Shown in pieces: positions 1-10,007 of a DNA stretch of 36,341 bases. The notes beneath the pieces are model-generated. The model was not told the origin of the DNA. It did not search any database and saw only the letters and a program-made list of their open reading frames with translations. Every line of letters begins with the position of its first letter. The stretch's first letter is position 1. The position numbers and the translations under genes were made by a program. The DNA lies in assembly GCA_903887275.1 (NCBI GenBank), contig CAISPD010000056.1, positions 1 to 36,341 on the forward strand, given 5' to 3'. The stretch is from an uncultured Mucilaginibacter sp. GTDB lineage: Bacteria; Bacteroidota; Bacteroidia; Sphingobacteriales; Sphingobacteriaceae.

Positions 1-1
1 T

Positions 2-1228
2 GTTGACCCGGCAGAGGAAATTCGTGCAGTGGTGGAAGGTGTTATTGATATCGTTCGTAGTAACGGCGATAGTGCCTTACTGAGCTATGCTGCTAAATTC
101 GATAAAGTTGAATTAAAAAAGCTTGCGATTGAAAAAGAAGAGCTTGACAGTTTGGCCTCTACCCTGCTTCCCGAACAAAAACAGGCTTTACAAACGGCCT
201 ATGCGAATATTTACAAGTTCCACCAGTCGCAGTTAAAACCCGAAGACAAGGTTGAAACCATGCCCGGCGTAAGCTGCTGGCGCGAAATAAGACCTATAGA
301 AAAAGTTGGTTTGTATATTCCCGGTGGCACTGCGGTTTTACCAAGCACTTTCCTGATGCTTGGCATACCGGCGAAGATCGCAGGTTGTCATGAGATCATC
401 GTGTGCTCGCCGCCGCAAAAGGATGGCAAAGTGAACGCCTATATCGCTTTTGTTGCCCAATTATTGGGAATAGAAAAGATATACCTTGTTGGCGGTGCGC
501 AGGCTGTAGCAGCGATGGCTTATGGTACGGAAAGTATTGCTAAAGTCGACAAGATATTTGGCCCCGGTAACCAATATGTAACCAAGGCCAAGACGATCAT
601 CCAATCAACCACCAACACGGCCATTGATATGCCTGCCGGGCCATCTGAGGTATTGGTAATAGCCGATGAAAGCGCTGTTCCTGCATTTGTAGCGGCAGAT
701 CTGCTGGCTCAGGCGGAGCATGGCGTTGATAGTCAGTCGGTATTGGTAACTACCTCTACGGCAATCGCAGAACAAACTATTTCCGAATTGGAAAAGCAAT
801 TGCCTGTACTGCCAAGGGCTGCAATCGCTCAAAAAGCAATTGATAATTCCTATATCGTGCTGGTAAAGGATTTGGATGAAGCTATGGCGTTCAGCAATGC
901 TTATGCGCCTGAACACCTGATACTATCGACGGCTGATTGGCAAAGTATAACCGAAAAAATAATCAACGCTGGATCGGTATTCCTCGGCAATCTGACACCG
1001 GAAAGCGCCGGGGACTATGCTTCAGGTACTAATCATACCCTGCCAACCAGCGCCTTTGCACGGTCATATTCGGGAGTTTCGGTTGATTCATTTGTAAAGA
1101 AGATCACTTTCCAGCATATTACGCCGGAAGGGATTAAAAATATCGGGCCAACGGTGGAGATCTTAGCAGAATTGGAGGGTTTACAGGCACATAAGAATGC
1201 GGTAAGTATAAGGTTGTCTGAGCCATGA
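2..1228 (+). CDS. hisD: Histidinol dehydrogenase (5'-truncated by window edge)
   Basis: Frame is open from base 2 (VDPAEEIRAVVEGVIDIVRSNGD...). HisD motifs present: GLYIPGGTAVLPST, VGGAQAVAAMAYGTESI, GPGNQYVTKAK, DMPAGPSEVLVIAD, APEHL. The ORF-track start at 29 (GTG) is internal. Confidence 0.97.
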   Translation, partial: VDPAEEIRAVVEGVIDIVRSNGDSALLSYAAKFDKVELKKLAIEKEELDSLASTLLPEQKQALQTAYANIYKFHQSQLKPEDKVETMPGVSCWREIRPIEKVGLYIPGGTAVLPSTFLMLGIPAKIAGCHEIIVCSPPQKDGKVNAYIAFVAQLLGIEKIYLVGGAQAVAAMAYGTESIAKVDKIFGPGNQYVTKAKTIIQSTTNTAIDMPAGPSEVLVIADESAVPAFVAADLLAQAEHGVDSQSVLVTTSTAIAEQTISELEKQLPVLPRAAIAQKAIDNSYIVLVKDLDEAMAFSNAYAPEHLILSTADWQSITEKIINAGSVFLGNLTPESAGDYASGTNHTLPTSAFARSYSGVSVDSFVKKITFQHITPEGIKNIGPTVEILAELEGLQAHKNAVSIRLSEP

Positions 1229-1303
1229 TTCGTCGGATTCAGGGATTTAAGGATGGCACAAATTCTATTGAATCCTTCCGCAAATAAAAATTGAAGTATA
1301 ACA
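1229..1303. repeat. Intergenic self-complementary repeat (GGATTCAGGGATTTAAGGAT ... GAATCCTTCC)
   Basis: ggattc/gaatcc and aaggat/atcctt inverted matches between hisD and hisC. Confidence 0.5.
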
Positions 1304-2350
1304 ATGTTTGACATCAACAATATCATACGCCAAAACATTAAAACGCTCAAACCCTACTCCTCGGCACGCGATGAGTATCAGGGTGAGGCAAGTGTTTATC
1401 TGGATGCGAATGAAAATTCCTTTGGTTCGCCATTGGAACAAAGCTATAACCGTTACCCCGACCCCTTACAGTTCGAGGTAAAAAAACGTCTGAGCGAGAT
1501 CAAGGGTGTACCACCAAAGCATATTTTTTTAGGCAATGGCAGCGATGAAGCCATAGATATCCTGTTCCGCAGTTTTTGCAATCCGGGAGTTGACAATGTG
1601 ATCCTGGTTCCGCCGACCTATGGCATGTACGAGGTATCAGCTAACATTAATGATATTGCCATCAAACACATACCCCTAACCGAAGATTTCCAACTGAATC
1701 TGGAAGGAATTGCGGAAGCAATCGATGAAAAAACCAAACTGATCTTTATTTGCTCGCCCAATAACCCTACCGGCAATTCTATAAACCGCGAGGATATTGA
1801 AACCGTACTTGCCAATTTTGACGGCATTGTGGTTATCGACGAAGCCTATATTAACTACAGCCGGCAAAAGACTTTTATTCAGGAGTTGACAGAATACGCT
1901 AACCTGGTTATCCTTCAAACGCTTTCCAAAGCCTGGGGCTTAGCTGGGTTGCGTTTAGGCATGGCCTTCGCCAGCGAAGAGATCATCGAGGTGATGAACA
2001 AGGTGAAACCTCCTTACAATATCAATGAGGCATCACAGCAACTGGCAGTTAAAGCATTACAAAATATAGACCTGATAAATCTTTGGATCCGGGAAACTTT
2101 AGCCGAAAGAGACAAATTAGTACTTGAATTAAAAGACTTTGATTTTGTACTCGATATTTTCCCTTCCGACGCCAATTTTATCCTGGTAAAAACAACAGAT
2201 CCAAAAGGCATCTATAACTATTTAGTAAGCAAAGGCATCATCGTACGCGACCGTTCAAAAGTTGAGTTATGCGAAGGATGCCTGCGCATAACCATAGGAA
2301 CACCGGAAGAAAACATAACGCTAATACAAACTTTAAAAAAGTATAAATGA
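1304..2350 (+). CDS. hisC: Histidinol-phosphate aminotransferase
   Basis: Class I/II aminotransferase: [48 protein letters not shown]. Located between hisD and hisB. Confidence 0.97.
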   Translation: MFDINNIIRQNIKTLKPYSSARDEYQGEASVYLDANENSFGSPLEQSYNRYPDPLQFEVKKRLSEIKGVPPKHIFLGNGSDEAIDILFRSFCNPGVDNVILVPPTYGMYEVSANINDIAIKHIPLTEDFQLNLEGIAEAIDEKTKLIFICSPNNPTGNSINREDIETVLANFDGIVVIDEAYINYSRQKTFIQELTEYANLVILQTLSKAWGLAGLRLGMAFASEEIIEVMNKVKPPYNINEASQQLAVKALQNIDLINLWIRETLAERDKLVLELKDFDFVLDIFPSDANFILVKTTDPKGIYNYLVSKGIIVRDRSKVELCEGCLRITIGTPEENITLIQTLKKYK

Positions 2351-3495
2351 GCGCAGCCAAAAAAGTATTATTCATCGACCGCGATGGCACTCTGATATTG
2401 GAAACCATCGATGAGCAGATCGATTCATTTGCTAAACTTGAGTTTTACCCGGGTGCTTTAACCTGGCTTCCCCGAATAGCAAAAGAACTGGATTTTGAAC
2501 TGGCCATGGTAACTAACCAGGATGGTTTGGGTACAGACAAATACAAAGAAGAAGACTTTAACGTTATCCAGAATTTTGTCTTGAAGACCTTCGAAAACGA
2601 GGGTGTTAAATTTTCGGATCTTCATGTCGACCGCACTTACGCCAGAGACAATGCCCCTACCCGCAAACCGGGGACGGCATTACTGACTAAGTATTTCGAC
2701 ACTGAAAAATACGATCTGGCAAACTCCTTTACCATAGGCGACCGCAAGAACGATATTTTATTGGCTAAAAACCTCGGTGCAAAATCAATCTGGCTGAACA
2801 ACGGTTCGAACCTTGGCGGAAGCGAGTTCACCCAGGAACAGCATGATGCTTTACATGAAGTGATCGCGCTGGAAACAACCGACTGGAAAGCAGTTTATGA
2901 GTTTTTAAAACTCGGCCAGCGTGTAGCCGAACACCGGCGCACCACAAAAGAAACTGACATCTATATCAAAGTAAATTTAGATGGCAAGGGCGAAGCTAAA
3001 ATTTCAACGGGTTTGCATTTTTTCGATCATATGCTTGAGCAAATTGCCAAACATGGCGGTATTGACCTGGAGATTAAAGCCGAAGGCGATCTGCATATCG
3101 ACGAGCACCATACCATTGAGGATACCGGCATTGCCATAGGCGAACTTTTCGCCAAAGCACTGGGCGACAAACGAGGTATCGAACGCTATGGCTTCTGCCT
3201 GCCGATGGACGACTGTCTGGCGCAGGTGGCAATCGATTTCGGCGGACGGAACTGGATCGTATGGGATGCAGATTTTAAACGCGAAAAAATTGGCGAAATG
3301 CCAACGGAAATGTTTTTCCATTTCTTTAAATCGTTCTCTGATGCTTCCCGCTCAAATTTGAACATCAAGGCAGAGGGTCAAAACGAGCATCATAAGATAG
3401 AAGCGATATTTAAGGCTTTTGCTAAAGCGATAAAAATGGCGGTCAAGCGCGATGCGGACAGGATGGTTTTACCATCAACAAAAGGCGTGTTATAA
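2347..3495 (+). CDS. hisB: Bifunctional histidinol-phosphatase / imidazoleglycerol-phosphate dehydratase
   Basis: N-terminal HAD (FIDRDGTL) plus C-terminal IGPD ([47 protein letters not shown]). Overlaps hisC by 4 nt. Confidence 0.97.
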   Translation: MSAAKKVLFIDRDGTLILETIDEQIDSFAKLEFYPGALTWLPRIAKELDFELAMVTNQDGLGTDKYKEEDFNVIQNFVLKTFENEGVKFSDLHVDRTYARDNAPTRKPGTALLTKYFDTEKYDLANSFTIGDRKNDILLAKNLGAKSIWLNNGSNLGGSEFTQEQHDALHEVIALETTDWKAVYEFLKLGQRVAEHRRTTKETDIYIKVNLDGKGEAKISTGLHFFDHMLEQIAKHGGIDLEIKAEGDLHIDEHHTIEDTGIAIGELFAKALGDKRGIERYGFCLPMDDCLAQVAIDFGGRNWIVWDADFKREKIGEMPTEMFFHFFKSFSDASRSNLNIKAEGQNEHHKIEAIFKAFAKAIKMAVKRDADRMVLPSTKGVL

Positions 3496-3572
3496 AGTAG
3501 CAGTGGCGGTAGAAGTTGCAGTCGGATGCATACTAAAAACTGCTACTGCCCCTGCTACTGCAACTCAAAAAG
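3496..3572. repeat. Intergenic self-complementary degenerate repeat (AGTAGCAGT... / ...ACTGCTACT)
   Basis: agtagcagtggcggtagaagttgcagt ... actgctactgcccctgctactgcaact between hisB and hisH. Confidence 0.7.
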
Positions 3573-4163
3573 ATGATAGGAATCATACGATACGGAGCCG
3601 GTAATATTTTCAGCCTGACAGCAGCTTTAGAGCGGCTCGGCATAGCCTATGGCATGGTGTATAATGAGGCTGATTTTGAGCAGTTCGATCGCTTCATTAT
3701 TCCCGGTGTCGGGCATGCCGGTGCGGCAATGCACAAGTTACAGCAGAGCGGTTTGGTGGACAGGATCAAATCGCTGCAAAAACCAACGCTGGGCATTTGT
3801 GTAGGCATGCAACTCCTGACCGCACATTCCGAAGAAGGCGATGCCGAAATGCTGGATATCTTCCCGATACAAACCAAAAGATTTACGGATAGCGCCGTAT
3901 ATAAAGTGCCCCATACTGGCTGGAATCGCGTGAATCAGGAAATTACAAATCCCTTATTTGCAAATATTCCCAACGGTTCACACTTTTACTTTGTACATTC
4001 ATACTTTATTGAGTTTAACCCGGCATATACTTTGGCTTCAACTGACTATAGTACAAAGTTTTCGGCTTCTATCTGGAAAGATAATTTTTACGCCGTACAA
4101 TTCCACCCCGAAAAATCGGGTAAATACGGTGAACAACTCCTCACTAACTTTTCTAATATTTAA
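3573..4163 (+). CDS. hisH: Imidazole glycerol phosphate synthase, glutamine amidotransferase subunit
   Basis: IIRYGAGNIFSL, PGVGHAG, LGICVGMQLL, FHPEKSG; class I GATase. Confidence 0.96.
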   Translation: MIGIIRYGAGNIFSLTAALERLGIAYGMVYNEADFEQFDRFIIPGVGHAGAAMHKLQQSGLVDRIKSLQKPTLGICVGMQLLTAHSEEGDAEMLDIFPIQTKRFTDSAVYKVPHTGWNRVNQEITNPLFANIPNGSHFYFVHSYFIEFNPAYTLASTDYSTKFSASIWKDNFYAVQFHPEKSGKYGEQLLTNFSNI

Positions 4164-4169
4164 CAGAAC

Positions 4170-4919
4170 ATGTATATCATTCCCGCAATAGATATTTTAG
4201 ATAAAAAGGTTGTACGGCTGCGCGAAGGCGATTACGAACAGGTTACCTCCTATGACGTTACGCTCGAGGATATGATCGGGCAATACAAATCATACGGCAC
4301 AGAAATGATTCATATCATAGACCTCAACGGTGCAAAAAACGATTTCAGCAACCAGCAATATCTGTTTGATGTAATCAGCAAAACTGACATGAAGGTGCAA
4401 TACGGTGGCGGTGTGCGTAGTATCGAAAAAGTAAAAGAACTGATCGCTGCCGGTGTATACCGGGTTATTGTAGGCACACAGGCGCTGACGAATCCTGATT
4501 TTTTACCCAGCCTGGCGCAGGAAATTTGTGGCAAAGACAAATGCGCCGACCATGTGATCGTAGCAATTGACGTTTTGGATGAAGTGATCAAATATTCGGG
4601 CTGGATGGAAAGTTCGCCGATAAAACTCATGGACTATGTTGACCGCTGCCTTCAACTGGGTTTCTTCAGGTTTTTGTGTACGGACATCAACAAAGATGGC
4701 AAATTGGGTGGTGCAGGCATTGAACTTTATCAGAAATTATTGGATCATTCGCCATTCATCAAATTGATAGCTTCGGGAGGTGTAAGCTCTATGGATGATA
4801 TCGCCCAATTGAACAAAATCAAAGTTGAATCCTGCGTCGTTGGTAAGGCCATTTACGAAGGCAAGATCAGCATCGAAGAAATTAAAAACTGGAACTTACA
4901 GTCGCTCATTTCAATTTAA
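4170..4919 (+). CDS. hisA: ProFAR isomerase
   Basis: [38 protein letters not shown]; operon position. Confidence 0.96.
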   Translation: MYIIPAIDILDKKVVRLREGDYEQVTSYDVTLEDMIGQYKSYGTEMIHIIDLNGAKNDFSNQQYLFDVISKTDMKVQYGGGVRSIEKVKELIAAGVYRVIVGTQALTNPDFLPSLAQEICGKDKCADHVIVAIDVLDEVIKYSGWMESSPIKLMDYVDRCLQLGFFRFLCTDINKDGKLGGAGIELYQKLLDHSPFIKLIASGGVSSMDDIAQLNKIKVESCVVGKAIYEGKISIEEIKNWNLQSLISI

Positions 4920-4926
4920 AGCAAAA

Positions 4927-5691
4927 GTGTTAACTAAGAGAATTATACCCTGTTTAGATGTAAAAGATGGCCGCACCGTAAAAGGTGTCAACTTTGTAGA
5001 CCTGCGTGATGCAGGCGACCCGGTTGAGCTGGCCTGGAACTACTCGCAACAAGGTGCCGACGAATTGGTTTTCCTGGATATAACCGCCACGCATGAGCGT
5101 CGGAAAACGATGGTGGAGCTGGTAAAATCTGTTGCAAGGCAGATCAATATCCCTTTTACCATTGGTGGCGGAATCAACGAAATTGCGGATGCGGATGCCT
5201 TGCTAAATGCTGGCGCTGATAAGATATCCATCAACTCTGCCGCAGTACGTAACCCGGCCTTGATCGATGAGCTGGCAAAGGCTTTTGGAGTACAGTTTGT
5301 GATTGTGGCGGTGGATACACGGCGCGTGGGCGATCAGAACCTGGTACATTTGAACGGAGGGCGAATAGCAACTGAAAAAGATACTTTCGAATGGATACTG
5401 GAGGCAGAGCGACGCGGCGCAGGTGAAATATTACTTACCTCTATGGACCACGATGGCACTAAAGGGGGGTTTGATAATGTGTTTCTGAAACGCGTAAATG
5501 ATGCGGTACATATACCGGTAATTGCTTCAGGCGGTGCAGGTTCGGTACAGCATTTTGTAGATGTATTTGAAAAAACAAATGTGGATGCGGCACTGGCAGC
5601 TTCAGTATTCCACTACGGAGAAATATTGATTCCCGATCTGAAGGCCATCTTAGGCCGGCACCAGGTAGCGGTAAGGCAAATATTTAATTAA
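4927..5691 (+). CDS. hisF: Imidazole glycerol phosphate synthase, cyclase subunit
   Basis: [35 protein letters not shown]. The ORF-track start at 4825 lies inside hisA; a GTG at 4927 gives the family-typical N-terminus. Confidence 0.95.
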   Translation: MLTKRIIPCLDVKDGRTVKGVNFVDLRDAGDPVELAWNYSQQGADELVFLDITATHERRKTMVELVKSVARQINIPFTIGGGINEIADADALLNAGADKISINSAAVRNPALIDELAKAFGVQFVIVAVDTRRVGDQNLVHLNGGRIATEKDTFEWILEAERRGAGEILLTSMDHDGTKGGFDNVFLKRVNDAVHIPVIASGGAGSVQHFVDVFEKTNVDAALAASVFHYGEILIPDLKAILGRHQVAVRQIFN

Positions 5692-5747
5692 AAAAAGCGG
5701 CAGTTATTTGTTTGAGCAAAGACCCTGACCAGCATTAACGAATCATA

Positions 5748-6335
5748 ATGAATATCGATTTCAACAAAGGAGACGGATTAGTACCGGTAATAATACAGGA
5801 CGAACATACGCTTGAAGTTTTGATGCTGGGCTATATGAACCGGGAGGCTTACGATAAAACAGTAGCTGAAAAGATTGTTACCTTTTTTTCGCGAAGTAAA
5901 AACCGTTTATGGACCAAAGGCGAAACCAGCAATAACTTCCTTCATGTAAAAAGCATACAGGAAGATTGCGACCACGATACCCTGCTCATCAAAGCAAGTG
6001 CTGATGGCCCAACCTGCCATACGGGTGCAAGAAACTGTTTTAACACCGAATACAACCAAAACTTCATCCTGCAATTGGAGCAGATTGTCAACGACCGCTT
6101 TGAAAACCCAAAAGAAGGCTCTTACGTCAATAAACTTCGTGAAAAAGGACTGAATAAAATTGCGCAAAAGGTAGGCGAAGAAGGAGTAGAAACGGTGATC
6201 GCTGCCCTGGCCCAATCCGAACAGGAACTGATCGATGAAGCGTCTGACCTGGTTTTCCACCTCATTGTTTTGCTCCGCGAAAAAGGCTTGAGTTTGGAGA
6301 CCATTGCGAAGAATTTAGAACAGAGACATAAATAA
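5748..6335 (+). CDS. hisIE: Phosphoribosyl-AMP cyclohydrolase / phosphoribosyl-ATP pyrophosphohydrolase
   Basis: HisI: VIIQDEHTLEVLMLGYMNREAYDKT, RSKNRLWTKGETS, GPTCHTG. HisE: SYVNKLREKGLNKIAQKVGEEGVETVIAA. Confidence 0.96.
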   Translation: MNIDFNKGDGLVPVIIQDEHTLEVLMLGYMNREAYDKTVAEKIVTFFSRSKNRLWTKGETSNNFLHVKSIQEDCDHDTLLIKASADGPTCHTGARNCFNTEYNQNFILQLEQIVNDRFENPKEGSYVNKLREKGLNKIAQKVGEEGVETVIAALAQSEQELIDEASDLVFHLIVLLREKGLSLETIAKNLEQRHK

Positions 6336-6426
6336 GTCTGAAGTCCATAGTCGATAGTCCATAGTCGATAGCTCAATCGAAGCACGACTCAAACTATGGT
6401 CTATGGTCTATTGACCATCGACTAAA
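6336..6426. repeat. Intergenic self-complementary degenerate repeat (AGTCCATAGTCGATAG... / CTATGGTCTATGG...)
   Basis: agtccatagtcgatagtccatagtcgatag ... ctatggtctatggtctattgaccatcgact between hisIE and the WD40 gene. Confidence 0.75.
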
Positions 6427-7335
6427 ATGATCATTGCAGAAAAAATAGCCGAACTGACAGGCCACGCTAATCCGATATTTACACTGGAGCTTTCGCAACT
6501 GCCGGGTATTTTGTTTAGCGGCGGTAACGACAAAGGCTTGGTAGAATGGAGCCTGGAACGCAATGAGTTCATGAAGGTGTTGATGCCCGTTTCTGCCTCA
6601 ATTTATGCGATACATGGTCCTGCAAATTACCCTATTCTATTAGCTGGATTGCGTAATGGCCTTATCCTGATTTTCGACTTCATCGAACAAAAAATAGTTA
6701 AAACATTAAAGCAACATCAGTCGGCTGTATTCGATATCAAGTCTATTCCAAACAAAAAAGAATTCCTGGCTGCGTCCGAAGATGGCACCATATCAGTTTG
6801 GAGCCTGGACACGTTTGAAATTTTATATTCCGTTAAAGTGTCTGACGATACCATCAGAAGCATTTCCATTTCACCCGACCAAACACGGGTGGCATTTGGA
6901 TGCCGCGATAATTCAGTAAAAATATACGATCTTATTGATTATAGCCTGATCAATACGCTGATTGGCCATACTATGCCGGTGTTTTCAGTTGAGTACTCCC
7001 CGGATGGTAAATACCTGGTTTCGGGCGCACGCGATGCGCAAATAAAGATTTGGGACGCCTTATCCTTCGAACTTATAAATAGTATTCCGGCCCACTTGTT
7101 TGCAATAAACCATATCAGTTTTCATCCCAGCAAACCCTGGTTCGCAACCGCAAGCATGGACAAGAGCATAAAAATATGGAGTGCCGACGATTTTAAGCTG
7201 CATAAAACCATCAACCGGGAAAAAGGCTATGATGCCCACAAGTTATCTGTCAACAAACTGGTATGGGACGGCGATCATCTGATTTCTACAGGAGACGACC
7301 GGAGAATTATCACCTGGAAAATAAAATTTGATTGA
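6427..7335 (+). CDS. WD40 repeat protein
   Basis: Repeated WD blocks: DGTISVWSLD, DNSVKIYDLI, DAQIKIWDAL, DKSIKIWSAD; no obvious signal peptide. Confidence 0.9.
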   Translation: MIIAEKIAELTGHANPIFTLELSQLPGILFSGGNDKGLVEWSLERNEFMKVLMPVSASIYAIHGPANYPILLAGLRNGLILIFDFIEQKIVKTLKQHQSAVFDIKSIPNKKEFLAASEDGTISVWSLDTFEILYSVKVSDDTIRSISISPDQTRVAFGCRDNSVKIYDLIDYSLINTLIGHTMPVFSVEYSPDGKYLVSGARDAQIKIWDALSFELINSIPAHLFAINHISFHPSKPWFATASMDKSIKIWSADDFKLHKTINREKGYDAHKLSVNKLVWDGDHLISTGDDRRIITWKIKFD

Positions 7336-8142
7336 TTACCGATTGATCGAATAGCGCTTTATAATGTGCAATTTATGGGTATACCGTTGCTGTTCTTCGG
7401 AAAAAATGCCTTCCGTGTCGATGGGATCTATCTTAACCCTACCTGAGGCATGAATGATCTGCGAATTATTCAGCAAGATACCAACATGCATGATCTTTCC
7501 TTCCTGATTGTTAAAGAACGCCAGATCACCCAATCGCGCATCGGCCAGCGAATCAACCGTTTGGCCCTGCTCGGCCTGCATCCATGCATCACGTCGTAAA
7601 TTAAAGCCCTGCAGGCGGAAGACTGCCTGCGTAAAGCCTGAGCAGTCGATACCATAATGTGTTCTGCCGCCCCACAGATAAGGCGTATTTAAAAATGATT
7701 TTGCGGTAATTTCGATGGGTTCGGTCTCACCAATTTCGCCTATGATCTCAAATTTTTCGTTATTAATATGGCAGGTTGTGCCTTTTAAAAATACCAGTGA
7801 ACTGGCAACTGGTAAATAAAGCACACTATTATCTGGCTTTTTCCAGGCCTGAGTAACGGCACGATAAGTAATCGGAGGCGAAACCAATTTAAAGCTTCGG
7901 TAGGCCAAATGCCCCAGCATGGCAAACTGCAACCTGCCTATCCAGCCTTCGTAGTTGTCGAAATCGGTAATGATCTTAACCCACCGGTCTTTCCATTCAA
8001 GAATTTCGAAAGCTTCCCCGAATAATAGCTGAGATACCTGCTCGCTTTTGTCGCTGGGTTCGGCCCGTAGGGGTATTACTGCTAAATTACATATACCGTA
8101 TTCCATTTTTTGGCATAAGTTCGCTGGGGTATCAGGGTGCAA
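7336..8142 (-). CDS. SH3-domain / NlpC-P60 (C40) cell-wall peptidase
   Basis: Catalytic motifs YLWGGRTHYGIDCSGFTQAVF, MHVGILL, IIHASG; N-terminal SH3b-like region. Confidence 0.9.
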   Translation of the reverse strand: MHPDTPANLCQKMEYGICNLAVIPLRAEPSDKSEQVSQLLFGEAFEILEWKDRWVKIITDFDNYEGWIGRLQFAMLGHLAYRSFKLVSPPITYRAVTQAWKKPDNSVLYLPVASSLVFLKGTTCHINNEKFEIIGEIGETEPIEITAKSFLNTPYLWGGRTHYGIDCSGFTQAVFRLQGFNLRRDAWMQAEQGQTVDSLADARLGDLAFFNNQEGKIMHVGILLNNSQIIHASGRVKIDPIDTEGIFSEEQQRYTHKLHIIKRYSINR

Positions 8143-8169
8143 CTATAAGTTAAAAAAATGATTAAAAAA

Positions 8170-8203
8170 ATAGGGGGATATAATAATTATTATATCCCCC
8201 TAT
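8170..8203 (-). terminator. 34-bp perfect palindrome, likely intrinsic terminator of the ferredoxin gene
   Basis: ATAGGGGGATATAATAATTATTATATCCCCCTAT. On the minus strand it is followed by a T-run (TTTTTTTAAT). Confidence 0.8.
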
Positions 8204-8222
8204 CAGTTAAACTGTAACAATT

Positions 8223-8576
8223 TTATTCGTTAAGGTGTAGCCACTCTTTCTTTGCCAATAATTCTTCCTTTGATTCACGTACATCTTCATCATCAACGCA
8301 GCAGTCAACAGGGCAAACTGCCGCACATTGTGGCTCATCATGAAAACCAACGCACTCTGTACATTTATCCGGAACTATGTAATAGATATCGTCAGACAGC
8401 GCTGCTTGTGCTTCTTCCGCATTTAAAGTATTGCCATCGCCAAAATCTATCAAACCCTTTAATCCGGTTCCATCCGAAAACCGCCATGCCGCACCCGCAT
8501 CATAAATAGCATTATTTGGGCATTCAGGTTCGCAAGCCCCACAGTTAATACATTCGTCGGTGATTTTAATCGCCAT
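8223..8576 (-). CDS. 4Fe-4S dicluster ferredoxin
   Basis: CINCGACEPECP and CTECVGFHDEPQCAAVCPVDCC motifs. Confidence 0.92.
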   Translation of the reverse strand: MAIKITDECINCGACEPECPNNAIYDAGAAWRFSDGTGLKGLIDFGDGNTLNAEEAQAALSDDIYYIVPDKCTECVGFHDEPQCAAVCPVDCCVDDEDVRESKEELLAKKEWLHLNE

Positions 8577-8603
8577 ATTTTCTAAAATCTTATAATCTAC
8601 AAT

Positions 8604-8611
8604 TACCTTTG
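8604..8611 (+). promoter_or_regulatory. Candidate Bacteroidota -7 element (TACCTTTG) for the acyl-CoA reductase gene
   Basis: TAnnTTTG match in the divergent intergenic region; no clear -33 seen. Confidence 0.4.
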
Positions 8612-8677
8612 CCTCGCTGAAAAGGCACGCAAATATAACAAAAAATCACTTTTGGGGTTTAAACCCATACCATTTAT

Positions 8678-9703
8678 ATGTCAAAATTTGAAACCAAGTA
8701 CCTGGTCGATGTATTTTCTGCCCTGGGTAATCAGTTAAAATCGCCTGATGAGTCGCTTAGCGCGTTGATTCAGGATGAACATTTTTATAACGCCTGGTTT
8801 ACCCCCGAAAATGTTGATTTAGCAGTAAGATCCATCGGTGAAATGCTGAATAGCACCAGTCTGCATGCATGGTTAGCTAAATATCCCGGCGAAAACAGTA
8901 AACAGTCAAAAAAAGTCGGACTGATTTTAGCTGGAAATATCCCGCTTGTTGGCTTTCATGACGTTTTAAGCGTGCTGGTGAGCGGCAACCATGCTCTGAT
9001 CAAAGCTTCATCACAAGACGGTCGACTGATCAAAGAAGTCTTGCGGCGCCTGCTGCTGATAGAACCGGCATTTGCCGACCAGTTTACTTTTGTTGAACGA
9101 TTGGAAGGTTTTGATGCAGTTATCGCAACCGGCAGCAATAATTCGTCCAGATATTTTGATTATTATTTCAGTAAAGTACCGCATATCATCCGCCGGAACA
9201 GGAACAGTTTAGCGGTATTGACCGGCAATGAAAGTAATGAACAACTGTTTCAGCTGGGTAAGGATATTTTTAATTTTTTTGGATTGGGATGCCGAAATGT
9301 ATCGAAGATCTATGTACCCGCAGGCTACCGGATGGCTACATTTTTTGAAGCTATCGAGCCTTATCATACCATCATTGATCATCACAAATACAATAATAAC
9401 TATGACTATAACAAATCGATCTACCTGGTTAACCGTAACGACCATCTGGACAATGGCTTTTTGCTGGTAAAAGAGGATACCGGGCTGATCTCACCTCTGG
9501 CTGTGTTGTTTTATGAGTATTATGACAGTCTGACTTCGTTAAATGATAGCCTGTCAAAGTTATCGGATCAAATACAATGCATTGTGGGCAATGCAGCTTT
9601 ACAGGTCAGCAGTCAGCTTGTAGATTTCGGGCAAAGCCAGCATCCTGCATTATGGGATTATGCCGATGGTGTAGATACAATGGATTTCTTGACAAAGCTT
9701 TAA
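8678..9703 (+). CDS. Acyl-CoA reductase (LuxC-like)
   Basis: LILAGNIPLVGFHDVLSVLVSGNHALIKASSQDG, ATGSNNSSRYFDYYFSKVPHIIRRNRNSLAVLTG, GLGCRNVSKIYVP; adjacent to the ferredoxin. Confidence 0.8.
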   Translation: MSKFETKYLVDVFSALGNQLKSPDESLSALIQDEHFYNAWFTPENVDLAVRSIGEMLNSTSLHAWLAKYPGENSKQSKKVGLILAGNIPLVGFHDVLSVLVSGNHALIKASSQDGRLIKEVLRRLLLIEPAFADQFTFVERLEGFDAVIATGSNNSSRYFDYYFSKVPHIIRRNRNSLAVLTGNESNEQLFQLGKDIFNFFGLGCRNVSKIYVPAGYRMATFFEAIEPYHTIIDHHKYNNNYDYNKSIYLVNRNDHLDNGFLLVKEDTGLISPLAVLFYEYYDSLTSLNDSLSKLSDQIQCIVGNAALQVSSQLVDFGQSQHPALWDYADGVDTMDFLTKL

Positions 9704-9719
9704 AATAACGATACCTTTG
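9689..9719 (+). promoter_or_regulatory. Candidate Bacteroidota promoter TTG-N20-TACCTTTG
   Basis: ttg at 9689-9691, tacctttg at 9712-9719, ahead of the 67-aa ORF and ftsE-like gene. Confidence 0.5.
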
Positions 9720-9802
9720 GCACAAGGGAAAAGGGAAAAGGTGAAAGGCGAAAGGTAGTCCTTTGTAACTTTGCCCTTTTAGCTTTCACCTTTAACCTCA
9801 AC
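9720..9802. repeat. Intergenic self-complementary degenerate repeat (AAGGGAAAAGGTGAAAGG... / ...CCTTTT...TTTCACCTTT)
   Basis: aagggaaaagggaaaaggtgaaaggcgaaagg ... cctttgtaactttgcccttttagctttcaccttt. Confidence 0.75.
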
Positions 9803-10006
9803 ATGTATATCATCAAAGTAAAGGGCGTTGCCAAAATACCGGATTACGTACAGCTGCGCGACGATAAATTTACCTTGCTGGCTTATTTCAGAGTTGACAG
9901 GCCTGAAAAGTCGTTGGACAAGGTTGGTTTGGGGGCAAAAACCGAATATATTATGAATATTGTCAAAGATCTTCCCTTTGGACAGATCCTTAAATTAGAG
10001 ATTTAA
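9803..10006 (+). CDS. Conserved small protein of unknown function (67 aa)
   Basis: Intact ORF with 1-nt spacing to the downstream ABC ATPase; no motif recognised. Confidence 0.7.
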   Translation: MYIIKVKGVAKIPDYVQLRDDKFTLLAYFRVDRPEKSLDKVGLGAKTEYIMNIVKDLPFGQILKLEI

Positions 10007-10007
10007 A

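Noticed and set aside
4825-4926. N-terminal extension of hisF from the ORF track
   Set aside because: Lies inside hisA and does not resemble HisF; GTG at 4927 fits the family.
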